From: Schlegelella_A sp036272325
Lineage (GTDB): Bacteria > Pseudomonadota > Gammaproteobacteria > Burkholderiales > Burkholderiaceae_C
DNA: 64,000 nt
Assembly: GCA_036272325.1 (NCBI GenBank)
Contig: DATAYY010000154.1
Location: 41,392-105,391 of the forward strand
Direction: 5' to 3'
Shown piece by piece: positions 17,094 to 26,170 of the stretch. A model generated the notes under the pieces. That model saw only the letters and a list, made by a program, of their open reading frames with translations, was not told where the DNA came from and did not search any database. Within the stretch, counting starts at the first letter, position 1. Each line of letters begins with the position of its first letter. Made by a program: the position numbers and the translations under genes.

Positions 17094-17771
17094 TCAGTCT
17101 CCCCGGGAGTCCGTCGTCATGTAGCGGCCGGCAAGCGCCTGCAGGTGGGCACGCTGCGCCGTGTCGAGATAGGGCTGCAGGAGGCTCAGCACGTGGAACG
17201 CGCCGCGCAGCAAGGCAGCGTTGGCAGCCTCGGGCTCGAGCGCCCGGCGCGGGTCGCGGACGTACTCGAAGCTCAACCAGTAGGTGAGGACGACGACCAT
17301 CGCCGTCGCCACCGGCTCGGCATCGCTGGCGGCGATCTCGAGGCCGCTGGCGGCGGCGAGGCCGTCGAGCACCGTCTGCACGGCGCGGGTCTTGCGCTCG
17401 AGGACGAACCTGAAGTGCGTCTCGAGCTTGCGGTTGTTCGAGAGCAGGTCGTTGAGGTCTCGATAGAGGAACCGATACGACCAGATCAGCTCGAACATCA
17501 TGTGGAAGAAGAGCCACGCGTCCTCGACGTCGTGGACGCCGTCGGCCGCGCGCAGCAGATCGGTGAGCCTGTCGTCGTACTGGTCGTAGAGCCGGGTGAT
17601 CAGCTCGTCCTTGGCGGGATAGTGGTAGTAGAGGTTGCCGGGGCTGATGCCGAGCTCGGCCGAGATCAGCGTTGTCGAGACGTTCGGCACGCCGAAGCGA
17701 TTGAACAGCTCGAGCGTGGTCTCGAGGATCCGTTCCGCCGTCCGTCGCGGCTTCTTGTTCTGGGTCGCCAT
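17094..17771 (-). CDS. TetR family transcriptional regulator
   Basis: A 225-residue repressor. The N-terminal DNA-binding domain reads AERILETTLELFNRFGVPNV followed by the helix-turn-helix LISAELGISPGNLYYHYPAKDELI (residues about 35-58). The remainder is a helical ligand and dimer domain with no assigned ligand. The ATG at 17771 gives the usual family size. It is divergent from the ABC-2 exporter genes across 81 bp, an arrangement typical of a TetR protein controlling the adjacent transporter and itself. The TPR gene follows one base after the stop. Confidence 0.88.
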   Translation of the reverse strand: MATQNKKPRRTAERILETTLELFNRFGVPNVSTTLISAELGISPGNLYYHYPAKDELITRLYDQYDDRLTDLLRAADGVHDVEDAWLFFHMMFELIWSYRFLYRDLNDLLSNNRKLETHFRFVLERKTRAVQTVLDGLAAASGLEIAASDAEPVATAMVVVLTYWLSFEYVRDPRRALEPEAANAALLRGAFHVLSLLQPYLDTAQRAHLQALAGRYMTTDSRGD

Positions 17772-17852
17772 GGCTGCATCATCGATCGCGGGCCAATCTA
17801 GCATCCGCGTCGGCTCACGCGTATCGGTTGGCTCCCTACAATCGTGCGAGCC

Positions 17853-18776
17853 ATGCCGGCCGTCTCGTTCGTCGACGTCGCCAAGACGTATGCCTCGCCG
17901 CGTGGTGACGTGCGCGCGCTCGCGGGAGTCAGCTTCGACATCGAGGAGGGCGAATTCTTCGGCCTGCTCGGGCCCAACGGCGCCGGCAAGACGACGCTGA
18001 TCAGTATCCTCGCCGGGCTGGCGCGGGCGACGGCGGGCAGCGTTTCGGTCCTCGGCCACGACGTCCGCACCGACTACGCGGCGGCGCGCAGGAAGCTCGG
18101 CGTCGTCCCGCAGGAGCTCGTCTTCGACCCGTTCTTCACCGTCCGCGAGGCGCTGCGGATCCAGGGCGGCTACTTCGGCGTCCACGACAACGACGACTGG
18201 ATCGACGAGCTGCTTGCCAACCTCGGCCTCGCCGACAAGGGTGACGCCAACATGCGCCAGCTCTCGGGCGGCATGAAGCGGCGCGTCCTCGTCGCCCAGG
18301 CGCTCGTCCATCGGCCAGCGGTGATCGTCCTCGACGAGCCGACCGCAGGTGTCGACGTCGAGCTGCGGCAGACGCTCTGGCAATTCGTCGCGCGGCTGAA
18401 CCGCGAAGGCCACACGGTGCTGCTGACGACGCACTACCTCGAGGAGGCCGAGGCGCTGTGCGGGCGGATCGCGATGCTGAAGCAAGGCAGCGTCGTCGCC
18501 CTCGACCGCACTTCGGCGCTGCTCGCGGGGACGGCGAGCACGATGCTGCGCTTCAAGCTCGACAAGGCGCTGCCGCCGGCGCTTCTCGGCAATGCGCGCG
18601 TCACCGGGCGGATCGTCCAGATCACGGCGCACGACGCGCGCGAGGTCGAGTCGATCCTCGCCGTGCTGCACGCCGCCGGCTGCGACCCCGAGGACCTCGA
18701 GATCGGCCGTGCCGACCTCGAGGACGTCTTCATCGAGATCATGCGCGGCGAGACGCCGGCCCGGGTGGCGGCATGA
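17853..18776 (+). CDS. ABC-2 type transporter ATP-binding protein
   Basis: A 307-residue ATPase subunit of an exporter. Walker A is GPNGAGKTT near residue 40, the signature motif is LSGGMKRR, and Walker B is VIVLDEPTAGVD, followed by the switch histidine in LTTHYLEE. A roughly 80-residue C-terminal extension is typical of ABC-2 drug, polyketide or polysaccharide exporters. The ATG at 17853 is chosen; a GTG at 17844 is also possible. The permease ATG overlaps its TGA. In Burkholderiales this pair commonly sits just upstream of the BolA-murA-his block, as it does here apart from an inserted gene pair. Substrate unknown. Confidence 0.9.
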   Translation: MPAVSFVDVAKTYASPRGDVRALAGVSFDIEEGEFFGLLGPNGAGKTTLISILAGLARATAGSVSVLGHDVRTDYAAARRKLGVVPQELVFDPFFTVREALRIQGGYFGVHDNDDWIDELLANLGLADKGDANMRQLSGGMKRRVLVAQALVHRPAVIVLDEPTAGVDVELRQTLWQFVARLNREGHTVLLTTHYLEEAEALCGRIAMLKQGSVVALDRTSALLAGTASTMLRFKLDKALPPALLGNARVTGRIVQITAHDAREVESILAVLHAAGCDPEDLEIGRADLEDVFIEIMRGETPARVAA

Positions 18777-19573
18777 ACGTGCATCCCTTGCCTGCCGTCC
18801 AGGTCGAGACCGGCCCACTCGCCGGCACGCGCACGCTGCTCTACAAGGAGGTGCTGCGGTTCTGGAAGGTGAGCTTCCAGACCGTCGCCGCGCCGGTGCT
18901 GACGGCGATGCTCTACCTGCTGATCTTCGGCCACGTCCTCCAGGGCCGCGTCAAGGTGTTCGGCAGCGTCGACTACACGAGCTTCCTGATTCCCGGGCTC
19001 GTCATGATGAGCGTGCTGCAGAACGCGTTCGCCAACTCGAGCTCGTCGCTGATCCAGAGCAAGATCACCGGCAACCTGGTGTTCCTGCTCGTCACGCCGC
19101 TCTCGCACTGGGCTTGGTTCATCGCCTATGTCGGCGCTTCGATCGTGCGCGGCGTCGCCGTCGGCGCGGGCGTTCTGCTGGTCGCGGTCTGGTTCGCGCC
19201 GCTGCACGTCGACAACCTGCTCTGGATCGTCTTTTTCACCATCGCTGGCGCCGCGCTGATGGGCGCGCTCGGCCTCGTCGCGGGCTTGTGGGCAGAAAAG
19301 TTCGACCAGATTGCGGCGTTCCAGAACTTCATCATCGTGCCGATGACGTTCCTCTCGGGTGTCTTCTACTCGGTGGCGTCGCTGCCCCCGGTGTGGCACG
19401 AGGTGAGCCACCTTAATCCATTCTTCTACATGATCGACGGCTTCCGGCACGGCTTCTTCGGCACCAGCGACGTCTCGCCGTGGATCAGCTTCGCCGTCGT
19501 TTCGGCGAGCCTCGCGGTTGTCTGCGCGGTTTGTCTGCACCTGCTTCGGATCGGCTACAAGATCCGGCACTGA
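18773..19573 (+). CDS. ABC-2 type transporter permease
   Basis: A 266-residue inner-membrane protein with about six hydrophobic segments, including APVLTAMLYLLIFGHVL, SFLIPGLVMMSVLQNAF and VPMTFLSGVFYSVASLPP. The last is the ABC-2 signature region with a conserved Phe-Leu-Ser-Gly. It starts with an ATGA overlap (18773-18776) with the ATPase gene, so the subunits are translationally coupled. It belongs to the YadH/NodJ-like group of exporter permeases. The exported substrate is unknown. Confidence 0.9.
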   Translation: MNVHPLPAVQVETGPLAGTRTLLYKEVLRFWKVSFQTVAAPVLTAMLYLLIFGHVLQGRVKVFGSVDYTSFLIPGLVMMSVLQNAFANSSSSLIQSKITGNLVFLLVTPLSHWAWFIAYVGASIVRGVAVGAGVLLVAVWFAPLHVDNLLWIVFFTIAGAALMGALGLVAGLWAEKFDQIAAFQNFIIVPMTFLSGVFYSVASLPPVWHEVSHLNPFFYMIDGFRHGFFGTSDVSPWISFAVVSASLAVVCAVCLHLLRIGYKIRH

Positions 19574-19926
19574 ATTGTGAGCGTCCGGTCGATGGACTTG
19601 CGGGATTGTTTATCGGCAACCGGCTCACCGCAGCATCAGGAGACCCCCTCGTCCGCGCGCGGCGGCAGTGTCGGCGGCATCGCGATACCAAGCACCTTCG
19701 CGGTCTTTAGGTTCACGATCGAGAAGAATCGGGTCGGCTACTCGTGGGTTTGCAAAGACGTGGCGAGCAGCGGGCGCAGCGACTCCGCGGCGCCGAGGAA
19801 CGCAGGAGTTGCGGCCGCGCGCGTCGCGCGCTTCCATATCTGACTTGCCGCAGTTGTTTGAGCGCAGGCTGCTCGGCCGCGCCTTTGCGCGCTCGGTTGC
19901 CGCCTCATCGCCGTATGATGATTCGC
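19574..19926. other. intergenic stretch without a convincing gene
   Basis: About 350 bp between the exporter permease and the IlvD-like gene. Short open frames exist (for example 19577-19843), but none has a recognisable domain, a signal peptide or a good ribosome-binding site. No clear hairpin terminator was seen. Confidence 0.5.
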
Positions 19927-21657
19927 ATGGCCGCACCGACCGGGATGAAGAAGGGACTGACGTCATACGGCGACGCTGAGTTCTCGCTCTTCCTGCGCAC
20001 GGCCTTCGTCAAGGCGATGGGTCTCTCCGACGACGCGCTCGCGCGGCCGATCGTCGGCATCGCCAACACCTTCAGCGACTACAACGCGTGCCACGGCAAC
20101 GTGCCGCAGCTCGTCGCTGCGATCAAGCGCGGCGTGATGCTTGCCGGCGGGTTGCCGATGGAGTTCCCGACGATCTCGATTCACGAGTCGTTCGCGTACC
20201 CGACGAGCATGTTCCTGCGCAACCTGATGGCGATGGACACCGAGGAGATGATTCGTGCCCAGCCGATGGACGCCGTGGTGCTGATTGGCGGCTGCGACAA
20301 GACGATTCCGGCGCAGATGATGGCGGCGGCGTCGGCCGGGCTGCCGGCGATCGTCGTCCCGGTCGGGCCGATGCTCGTCGGCCACCACCGCGGCGAGACG
20401 CTCGGTGCGTGCACCGACTGCCGTCGTCTGTGGAGCGATTTCCGCGGCGGCCGCATCGACGCCGCCGAGATCGATGCGGTCAATGCGCGTCTCGCACCGA
20501 CGCCGGGGACGTGCATGGTGATGGGAACGGCGAGCACGATGGCGTGCGTCGTCGAGACGATGGGCCTGGCGCTGCCCACCGCGGCGTCGATTCCGGCGAC
20601 GCACGCCGACCGCCTGCGTTCGGCCGAGGCGAGCGGCAAGGAGGCGGTGGAGATGGCGATGCGCGGCGGGCTGGCGCCGGGCGAGGTGATGACGCGCGCG
20701 GCATTTCGCAACGCGCTCGTCGTCCTGCAGGCGATCGGCGGCTCGACCAATGCGTTGATCCACCTCACCGCTGCCGCCGGCAGGCTCGGCATGGCGATCG
20801 ACCTCGACGCGGTCGACGCGATCGGCCGCGAGGTTCCGGTGCTGGTCGACCTCAAGCCGTCCGGTCGTCACTACATGGAGCACTTCCACTGGGCGGGCGG
20901 CGTGCCGCGCCTGCTGCACGAGCTGCGCGATCTGCTCGACCTCGACGCGAAGAACGTCGCCGGCGTCGCGCTCGGCGAGCTGATCGCCGAGGTCGACACC
21001 CGCGACGCGCAGGACGTCATCCGGCCGCGCAGCAACCCGGTCAGCGCCGGCGGCAGCATGGCGGTGCTGCGCGGCAACCTCGCGCCGCGCGGTGCGATCG
21101 TGAAGCAGTCGGCGGCGACGCCGCGGCTCTTGCAGCACAGCGGCCGCGCGGTCGTCTTCGAATCGCTCGACGACCTCGCCGCGCGCATCGACGCGCCCGA
21201 CCTCGACGTCCGCGCCGACGACGTGCTCGTGCTGCGCAACGCCGGCCCGGTCGGCGCGCCCGGGATGCCCGAGGCCGGCTACCTGCCGATCCCGAAGAAG
21301 CTGGCGACCCAGGGCGTCAAGGACATGGTGCGAATCTCGGACGCGCGCATGAGTGGCACCGCGTTCGGCGCGATCGTCCTCCATGTCACGCCCGAGGCCG
21401 CGCTCGGCGGTCCGCTCGCGCTCGTCTGCGACGGCGACCAGATCCGGCTCGACGTCGCCGGCCGCCGGCTCGACGTGCTCGTCGACGACGCTGAGCTGGC
21501 GCGGCGGCGGGCGGCGTTCGATGCCGCCGGCGCACGAGGCGCAGCGCCGGCCCCGGAGCGCGGCTACGCGGCGCTCTTTCATCGCTCGGTGTTGCAGGCC
21601 GACGAGGGCTGCGACTTCGACTTCCTCGTTCCCGGGCGCTCGCGCCGCGCGCCATGA
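19927..21657 (+). CDS. IlvD/Edd family dehydratase, probably a sugar-acid dehydratase
   Basis: A 576-residue Fe-S dehydratase that removes water from a 2,3-dihydroxy acid. Cysteines expected to hold the cluster are seen in YNACHGN, IGGCDKTIPAQM and GTCMVMGTASTM; CTDC is also present. Blocks such as ARPIVGIANTFSDYNACHGN and ISDARMSGTAFG near the C-terminus are diagnostic of the family. The gene next to it is DapA-like. That pairing is typical of pentonate catabolism (arabonate-type dehydratase followed by a 2-keto-3-deoxy acid enzyme), so this is probably not the branched-chain amino acid enzyme. Starts at 19915, 19918 or 19945 are also possible; none has a strong ribosome-binding site. Confidence 0.85.
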   Translation: MAAPTGMKKGLTSYGDAEFSLFLRTAFVKAMGLSDDALARPIVGIANTFSDYNACHGNVPQLVAAIKRGVMLAGGLPMEFPTISIHESFAYPTSMFLRNLMAMDTEEMIRAQPMDAVVLIGGCDKTIPAQMMAAASAGLPAIVVPVGPMLVGHHRGETLGACTDCRRLWSDFRGGRIDAAEIDAVNARLAPTPGTCMVMGTASTMACVVETMGLALPTAASIPATHADRLRSAEASGKEAVEMAMRGGLAPGEVMTRAAFRNALVVLQAIGGSTNALIHLTAAAGRLGMAIDLDAVDAIGREVPVLVDLKPSGRHYMEHFHWAGGVPRLLHELRDLLDLDAKNVAGVALGELIAEVDTRDAQDVIRPRSNPVSAGGSMAVLRGNLAPRGAIVKQSAATPRLLQHSGRAVVFESLDDLAARIDAPDLDVRADDVLVLRNAGPVGAPGMPEAGYLPIPKKLATQGVKDMVRISDARMSGTAFGAIVLHVTPEAALGGPLALVCDGDQIRLDVAGRRLDVLVDDAELARRRAAFDAAGARGAAPAPERGYAALFHRSVLQADEGCDFDFLVPGRSRRAP

Positions 21658-21682
21658 ACGACGCCGTTGCCGGCGCGGCGTC

Positions 21683-22585
21683 ATGACTCCGCCTCGCCCA
21701 CGTGGCGTCATCGCCGCGACCGCGACTCCGGTCGATGCCGACTTCCGTCCCGACCCCGTTCGGCTCGTCCGTCACTGCCGCGCGCTCTTCGACGGCGGCT
21801 GCGACGCGATCAACCTGCTCGGCACGACCGGCGAGGCGACCGCATTCAGCGTAGAGCAGCGACTCGCGGTGATGCATGCGATCGCGGCGGAAGGGCTGCC
21901 GCTCGCGCGATTCATGGTCGGTACCGGCGTCGCCGCGCTCGACGAGACGGTGCGCCTGACCCGTGCCGCGTGCGAGCTCGGCTTCGCCGGACAGCTGATC
22001 CTGCCGCCGTTCTACTACCCCGACGTCAGCGACGACGGCCTGGTCGCGTATGTCGACGCGCTCGTGGCGCGGGTCGGCCACCCGGCGCTCGCGATCTATC
22101 TGTACCACATCCCGCAGAACACCAAGGTGCCGTGGCCGCTCGCCGTCGTCGCGCGGCTGCGCGAGCGGCACGGGGCGACGGTCGTCGGCCTGAAGGACAG
22201 CGCCGGCGATCTCGCCTACGCGCGCGCGGTCGCCGCCTCGTTGCCCGGGTTCGACGTCTTCCCGAGCTCGGAAGGCGCGCTCGTCAGCGCCACCGCCGAC
22301 GGCTTTGCCGGTTGCATCTCGGCAACGGTCAACGTCACCGCGCGCGAGGCGCACGCGGCATGGTCAGGGCAGGGGACGCCGGCCGGCGCTCTGGCGGTGA
22401 AGAAGGCGGCCGAGCTGCGCGCGATCGTCGCCGGGTATCCGCTCGTTGCCGCGGTGAAGGCGGTGCTGGCGGCGCAGTATGGAGACGACGCCTGGGCGCG
22501 CGTCTGCTTGCCGCTGCTGCCGCTCGCCGCCGACCGCGTGGCAGCGCTGAAGGACGCCTTCGAGCGCCGGGCGGCGGCGCCTTGA
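21683..22585 (+). CDS. DapA/NanA superfamily aldolase or dehydratase
   Basis: A 300-residue TIM-barrel enzyme using a Schiff-base lysine. The pyruvate-binding GTTGEA motif is at about residues 48-53, the catalytic tyrosine is Tyr141 (IYLYHIP), and the Schiff-base lysine is Lys171 (VVGLKDSAGD). It does not look like housekeeping dihydrodipicolinate synthase. Paired with an IlvD-like dehydratase 25 bp upstream, it is most simply a 2-keto-3-deoxy sugar acid aldolase or dehydratase. No sugar transporter, dehydrogenase or regulator is adjacent, so the pathway is inferred from two genes only. Confidence 0.83.
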   Translation: MTPPRPRGVIAATATPVDADFRPDPVRLVRHCRALFDGGCDAINLLGTTGEATAFSVEQRLAVMHAIAAEGLPLARFMVGTGVAALDETVRLTRAACELGFAGQLILPPFYYPDVSDDGLVAYVDALVARVGHPALAIYLYHIPQNTKVPWPLAVVARLRERHGATVVGLKDSAGDLAYARAVAASLPGFDVFPSSEGALVSATADGFAGCISATVNVTAREAHAAWSGQGTPAGALAVKKAAELRAIVAGYPLVAAVKAVLAAQYGDDAWARVCLPLLPLAADRVAALKDAFERRAAAP

Positions 22586-22611
22586 GACCGGGCTCGCGAT
22601 AACATCGGCCG

Positions 22612-22863
22612 ATGGCCGAACCCACTCCCGAAGACATCGAGCGCTACATCGCCGCGAACCTCGCCTGCGAGCACGTCGAGGTCGAGGGCGACGGCCGCCA
22701 TTTCTTCGCGACCATCGTCTCACGCGAATTCGAGGGGACGAACCGCATCGCCCGACACCAGCGCGTCTACCGCGCCCTCGGCGAGCGCATGCGCGAGCAG
22801 ATCCACGCGCTGTCGATGAAGACGCTCACTCCCGCCGAGTTCCACGACGACCATCCGGCCTGA
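22612..22863 (+). CDS. ibaG: BolA/IbaG family protein
   Basis: An 83-residue single-domain BolA-like protein. The segment FEGTNRIARHQRVYRALGERM carries the conserved Arg-His of the family, where a histidine helps hold a shared [2Fe-2S] cluster with a monothiol glutaredoxin. The position 24 bp before murA is the conserved proteobacterial place for ibaG (formerly yrbA). Function is inferred as iron-sulfur trafficking or acid-stress response. Confidence 0.88.
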   Translation: MAEPTPEDIERYIAANLACEHVEVEGDGRHFFATIVSREFEGTNRIARHQRVYRALGERMREQIHALSMKTLTPAEFHDDHPA

Positions 22864-22887
22864 CGCGGCAAGGCGTCGCCCCACACC

Positions 22888-24150
22888 ATGGACAAACTCC
22901 GCATCCGCGGCGGCCGCCGGCTCGCAGGCGAGATCGCCATCTCGGGCGCCAAGAACGCGGCGCTGCCCGAGCTCTGCGCGGCGCTCCTGACCTCGGAGCG
23001 CGTGCAGCTGCAGAACGTGCCGCGCCTGCAGGACGTGGCGACGATGACGCGCCTGCTGAAGACGATGGGCGTCGCCGCCGAGGCGGGCGGCGACGGCGAG
23101 GCAACGATGACGCTCCTCGCCGACGACGTGCCTTCGCGCGAGGCGCCGTACGAGCTCGTCAAGACGATGCGCGCGTCGATCCTCGTCCTCGGGCCGCTGC
23201 TCGCGCGCTTCGGCGAGGCGCGCGTCTCGCTCCCGGGTGGCTGCGCGATCGGCACCCGGCCGGTCGACCAGCACATCAAGGGCTTGCAGGCGATGGGCGC
23301 CGACATCGTCGTCGAGCACGGCTACATCGTCGCCAGGGCGAGCCGCCTGGCGGGCGCGCGCATCACGACTGACATGGTCACCGTCACCGGCACCGAGAAC
23401 CTGCTGATGGCGGCGACGCTCGCGACCGGCGAGACGATCCTCGAGAACGCCGCGCAGGAGCCCGAGGTCACCGACCTCGCCGAGATGCTGATCGCGATGG
23501 GCGCGCGCATCGAAGGGCACGGCACGAGCCGGATCCGAGTCGTCGGCGTCGACCGGCTACACGGCGTCACGCACCGGATCGTCCCCGACCGCATCGAGGC
23601 CGGGACCTTCCTTTGCGCGGTCGCTGCCGCCGGCGGCGACGCGGTGCTGCGCCAGGGCCGCGGCGACCACCTCGAGGCGGTGATCGAGAAGCTCCGCGAG
23701 GCCGGCGCCACGATCGACGCGAGCGAAGGATGGCTCCGGGTGCGCGCCGACTCGCGGCCGCGCGCGGTGAGCGTTCGCACCAGCGAGTACCCGGCGTTTC
23801 CGACCGACATGCAGGCGCAGTTGATGGCGCTCGACTGCATCGCCGACGGCACCGCGACGATCACCGAGACGATCTTCGAGAACCGCTTCATGCACGTCAA
23901 CGAGCTGATGCGGCTCGGCGCCAGGATCGAGATCGACGGACGTGTCGCGGTCGTGCAGGGCGTCGAGCGGCTCTCGGGGGCGACGGTGATGGCGACCGAC
24001 CTGCGCGCGTCGGCCGGGCTCGTCATCGGCGCGCTCGTCGCCGACGGCGAGACGACGATCGACCGCATCTACCACCTCGATCGCGGCTACGACCGCATGG
24101 AGGCGAAGCTGCGCGCGCTCGGCGCCGATGTCGAGCGGGTGTCGGCGTGA
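22888..24150 (+). CDS. murA: UDP-N-acetylglucosamine 1-carboxyvinyltransferase
   Basis: First committed step of peptidoglycan synthesis: transfers enolpyruvate from PEP to UDP-GlcNAc in the cytoplasm. The protein has 420 residues, the standard size. The N-terminus MDKLRIRGGRRLAGEIAISGAKNAALPE is canonical. Catalytic Cys119 lies in GGCAIGTRPVDQH, so the protein keeps the cysteine that fosfomycin alkylates. The C-terminal IYHLDRGYDRMEAKLRALGA is also typical. The stop overlaps the GTG of hisG (GTGA), coupling cell-wall and histidine genes in one transcript as in other betaproteobacteria. Confidence 0.96.
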   Translation: MDKLRIRGGRRLAGEIAISGAKNAALPELCAALLTSERVQLQNVPRLQDVATMTRLLKTMGVAAEAGGDGEATMTLLADDVPSREAPYELVKTMRASILVLGPLLARFGEARVSLPGGCAIGTRPVDQHIKGLQAMGADIVVEHGYIVARASRLAGARITTDMVTVTGTENLLMAATLATGETILENAAQEPEVTDLAEMLIAMGARIEGHGTSRIRVVGVDRLHGVTHRIVPDRIEAGTFLCAVAAAGGDAVLRQGRGDHLEAVIEKLREAGATIDASEGWLRVRADSRPRAVSVRTSEYPAFPTDMQAQLMALDCIADGTATITETIFENRFMHVNELMRLGARIEIDGRVAVVQGVERLSGATVMATDLRASAGLVIGALVADGETTIDRIYHLDRGYDRMEAKLRALGADVERVSA

Positions 24151-24821
24151 TCACTCTTGCGTTGTCGAAAGGGCGGATCCTCGACGAGACGCTGCCGCTG
24201 CTCGCTCAGGCGGGGGTCGTGCCGGCGGAGGATCCCGAGACGAGCCGCCGCCTGATCCTCGCCACCTCGAATCCACAGTTGCGGATCGTCCTCGTCCGCG
24301 CCAGCGACGTGCCGACCTATGTCCAGCACGGCGGCGCCGACCTCGGCGTCGTCGGCCTCGACACGCTGCTCGAGCACGGCGGCGACGGCCTGTACCGACC
24401 GCTCGACCTCGGCGTTGCGCGCTGCCGGATGAGCGTTGCCGCGCCGCTCGAGTTCGACTACCCCGCCGCTGCGCGGCAGGGCTCGCGTATCCGCGTCGCC
24501 ACCAAGTTCACCCGCATCGCGCGCGATCACTTCGCCGACAAGGGCGTCCACGTCGACATCATCAAGCTGTACGGCTCGATGGAGCTGGCGCCGCTCACCG
24601 GCCTGGCCGACGCGATCGTCGACCTCGTCGCATCGGGCAACACGCTGAAGGCGAACGCACTGGTCGAGGTCGAGGAGATCATGCCGATCTCTGCGCGGCT
24701 GGTCGTCAACAAGGCGGCGCTGAAGCTCGACCGTGAGGCGATCCGGGCGCTGATCGACGCGCTCGCGGCTGTCGTCGCATTGGCCAAAAAGGCGGCCAAG
24801 CCCGGAGCGAGGGCGGCGTGA
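24147..24821 (+). CDS. hisG: ATP phosphoribosyltransferase, short form
   Basis: Catalyses the first step of histidine synthesis (ATP plus PRPP). At 224 residues it is the short HisG, which lacks the C-terminal regulatory domain and normally needs HisZ; hisZ is not in this window. Family blocks include ALSKGRILDETLPLL, VRASDVPTYVQHGGADLGVVG and the PRPP loop region near DAIVDLVASGNTLKANAL. The GTG start at 24147 overlaps the murA stop, and its own stop overlaps the GTG of hisD. Confidence 0.95.
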   Translation: MITLALSKGRILDETLPLLAQAGVVPAEDPETSRRLILATSNPQLRIVLVRASDVPTYVQHGGADLGVVGLDTLLEHGGDGLYRPLDLGVARCRMSVAAPLEFDYPAAARQGSRIRVATKFTRIARDHFADKGVHVDIIKLYGSMELAPLTGLADAIVDLVASGNTLKANALVEVEEIMPISARLVVNKAALKLDREAIRALIDALAAVVALAKKAAKPGARAA

Positions 24822-26170
24822 GCGTCGCGATCGCCACCCTGAGCACGGCCGACGCCGGCTTCGACGCGGCGTTGGCGAGGCTGCTTGGGTATCCGGCCGA
24901 GGCCGACGACGCGATCGAGCAGAGCGTCGCCACGATCCTCGCCGATGTCCGCGCCCGCGGCGACGCCGCCGTGCTCGACTGCACGCGCCGCTTCGACGGC
25001 ATCGACGCGACGTCGCTCGGCGCGCTTGAGGTCGGGAAGGCCGAGCTGGACGCCGCGCTCGTCGCCTTGCCCGAGGCGCAACGGAGCGCGCTCGAAGCCG
25101 CCGCCGACCGCGTGCGTGACTATCACGAGCGGCAGCGCGATGCGTGCGGGCGGTCGTGGAGCTACCGCGACGGCGATGGCACGCTGCTCGGCCAGAAGGT
25201 GACACCGATCGAGCGGGTCGGCATCTATGTCCCGGGCGGCAAGGCCGCGTATCCGTCGAGTGTGCTGATGAATGCGGTGCCGGCGAAGATCGCCGGCGTC
25301 GGCGAGATCGTCATGGTCGCGCCGATGCCGTCGCCGAGCGGCGGCATCGCCCCGCCTTCGGCAGGCGATCGCAATCGGCTCGTCCTCGCCGCAGCGGCGC
25401 TTGCCGGCGTCGACCGCGTCTTCACCATCGGCGGCGCGCAGGCGATCGGCGCGCTCGCATACGGCACCGAGACGATTCCGGCAGTGCACAAGATCACCGG
25501 CCCCGGCAATGCCTATGTGGCGAGCGCGAAGCGGCGCGTCTTCGGCAGCGTCGGCATCGACATGATCGCGGGGCCGAGCGAGATCCTCGTTCTCGCCGAC
25601 GGCACGACGCCGCCGGAATGGGTCGTGATGGATCTCTTCAGCCAGGCCGAGCACGACGCGCTCGCGCAAAGCATCCTGCTCTGCCCCGACGCTGGCTACA
25701 TCGAGCGCGTGCGCGCCGCGATCGATCGGCTGCTGCCGTCGCTGCCGCGGCGCGCGATCGTGCTCGCGTCGCTCGAGGGTCGCGGCGCGCTGATCCGCAC
25801 CCGCTCGATGGAAGAGGCGTGCGCGATCTCGAACCGGATCGCGCCCGAGCATCTCGAGGTGAGCTCGCGCGAGCCGTCGCGCTGGGAGCCGCTGCTGAAC
25901 CATGCCGGCGCGATCTTCCTCGGTGCGTTCACGAGCGAGAGCCTCGGCGACTATTGCGCCGGCCCGAACCACGTCCTACCGACGGCGGGGACGGCTCGCT
26001 TCTCATCGCCCCTGGGGGTCTACGACTTCCAGAAGCGGACCAGCCTGATCGAGGTCAGCGCCCGCGGCGCCGCCGTGCTCGGGCCGATCGCGGCGACGCT
26101 CGCGCGCGGCGAAGGGCTCGACGCGCATGCGCGCGCAGCCGAGCTCCGCCTCGAGGGCAGCCGATCGTGA
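24818..26170 (+). CDS. hisD: histidinol dehydrogenase
   Basis: Catalyses the last two oxidation steps of histidine synthesis (histidinol to histidine) with NAD and zinc. It has 450 residues. Recognisable blocks are VGIYVPGGKAAYPSSVLMNAVPA, ITGPGNAYVASAKR, DMIAGPSEILVLAD, SQAEHDALAQSILL and the C-terminal AGPNHVLPTAGTARF, which contribute substrate and zinc ligands. The GTG start overlaps the hisG stop (GTGA), and its own TGA overlaps the GTG of hisC. Confidence 0.96.
   Translation: MSVAIATLSTADAGFDAALARLLGYPAEADDAIEQSVATILADVRARGDAAVLDCTRRFDGIDATSLGALEVGKAELDAALVALPEAQRSALEAAADRVRDYHERQRDACGRSWSYRDGDGTLLGQKVTPIERVGIYVPGGKAAYPSSVLMNAVPAKIAGVGEIVMVAPMPSPSGGIAPPSAGDRNRLVLAAAALAGVDRVFTIGGAQAIGALAYGTETIPAVHKITGPGNAYVASAKRRVFGSVGIDMIAGPSEILVLADGTTPPEWVVMDLFSQAEHDALAQSILLCPDAGYIERVRAAIDRLLPSLPRRAIVLASLEGRGALIRTRSMEEACAISNRIAPEHLEVSSREPSRWEPLLNHAGAIFLGAFTSESLGDYCAGPNHVLPTAGTARFSSPLGVYDFQKRTSLIEVSARGAAVLGPIAATLARGEGLDAHARAAELRLEGSRS

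Noticed and set aside
17094..18818. 574-codon open frame on the minus strand covering the TetR gene and the antisense of the ABC ATPase
   Set aside because: Only the part from 17771 down is a real protein (TetR). The rest is antisense to a well-supported ATPase and has no domain.
19577..19843. an 88-codon open frame between the exporter permease and the IlvD-like gene
   Set aside because: It has no ribosome-binding site, domain or signal peptide; composition does not distinguish it from chance.
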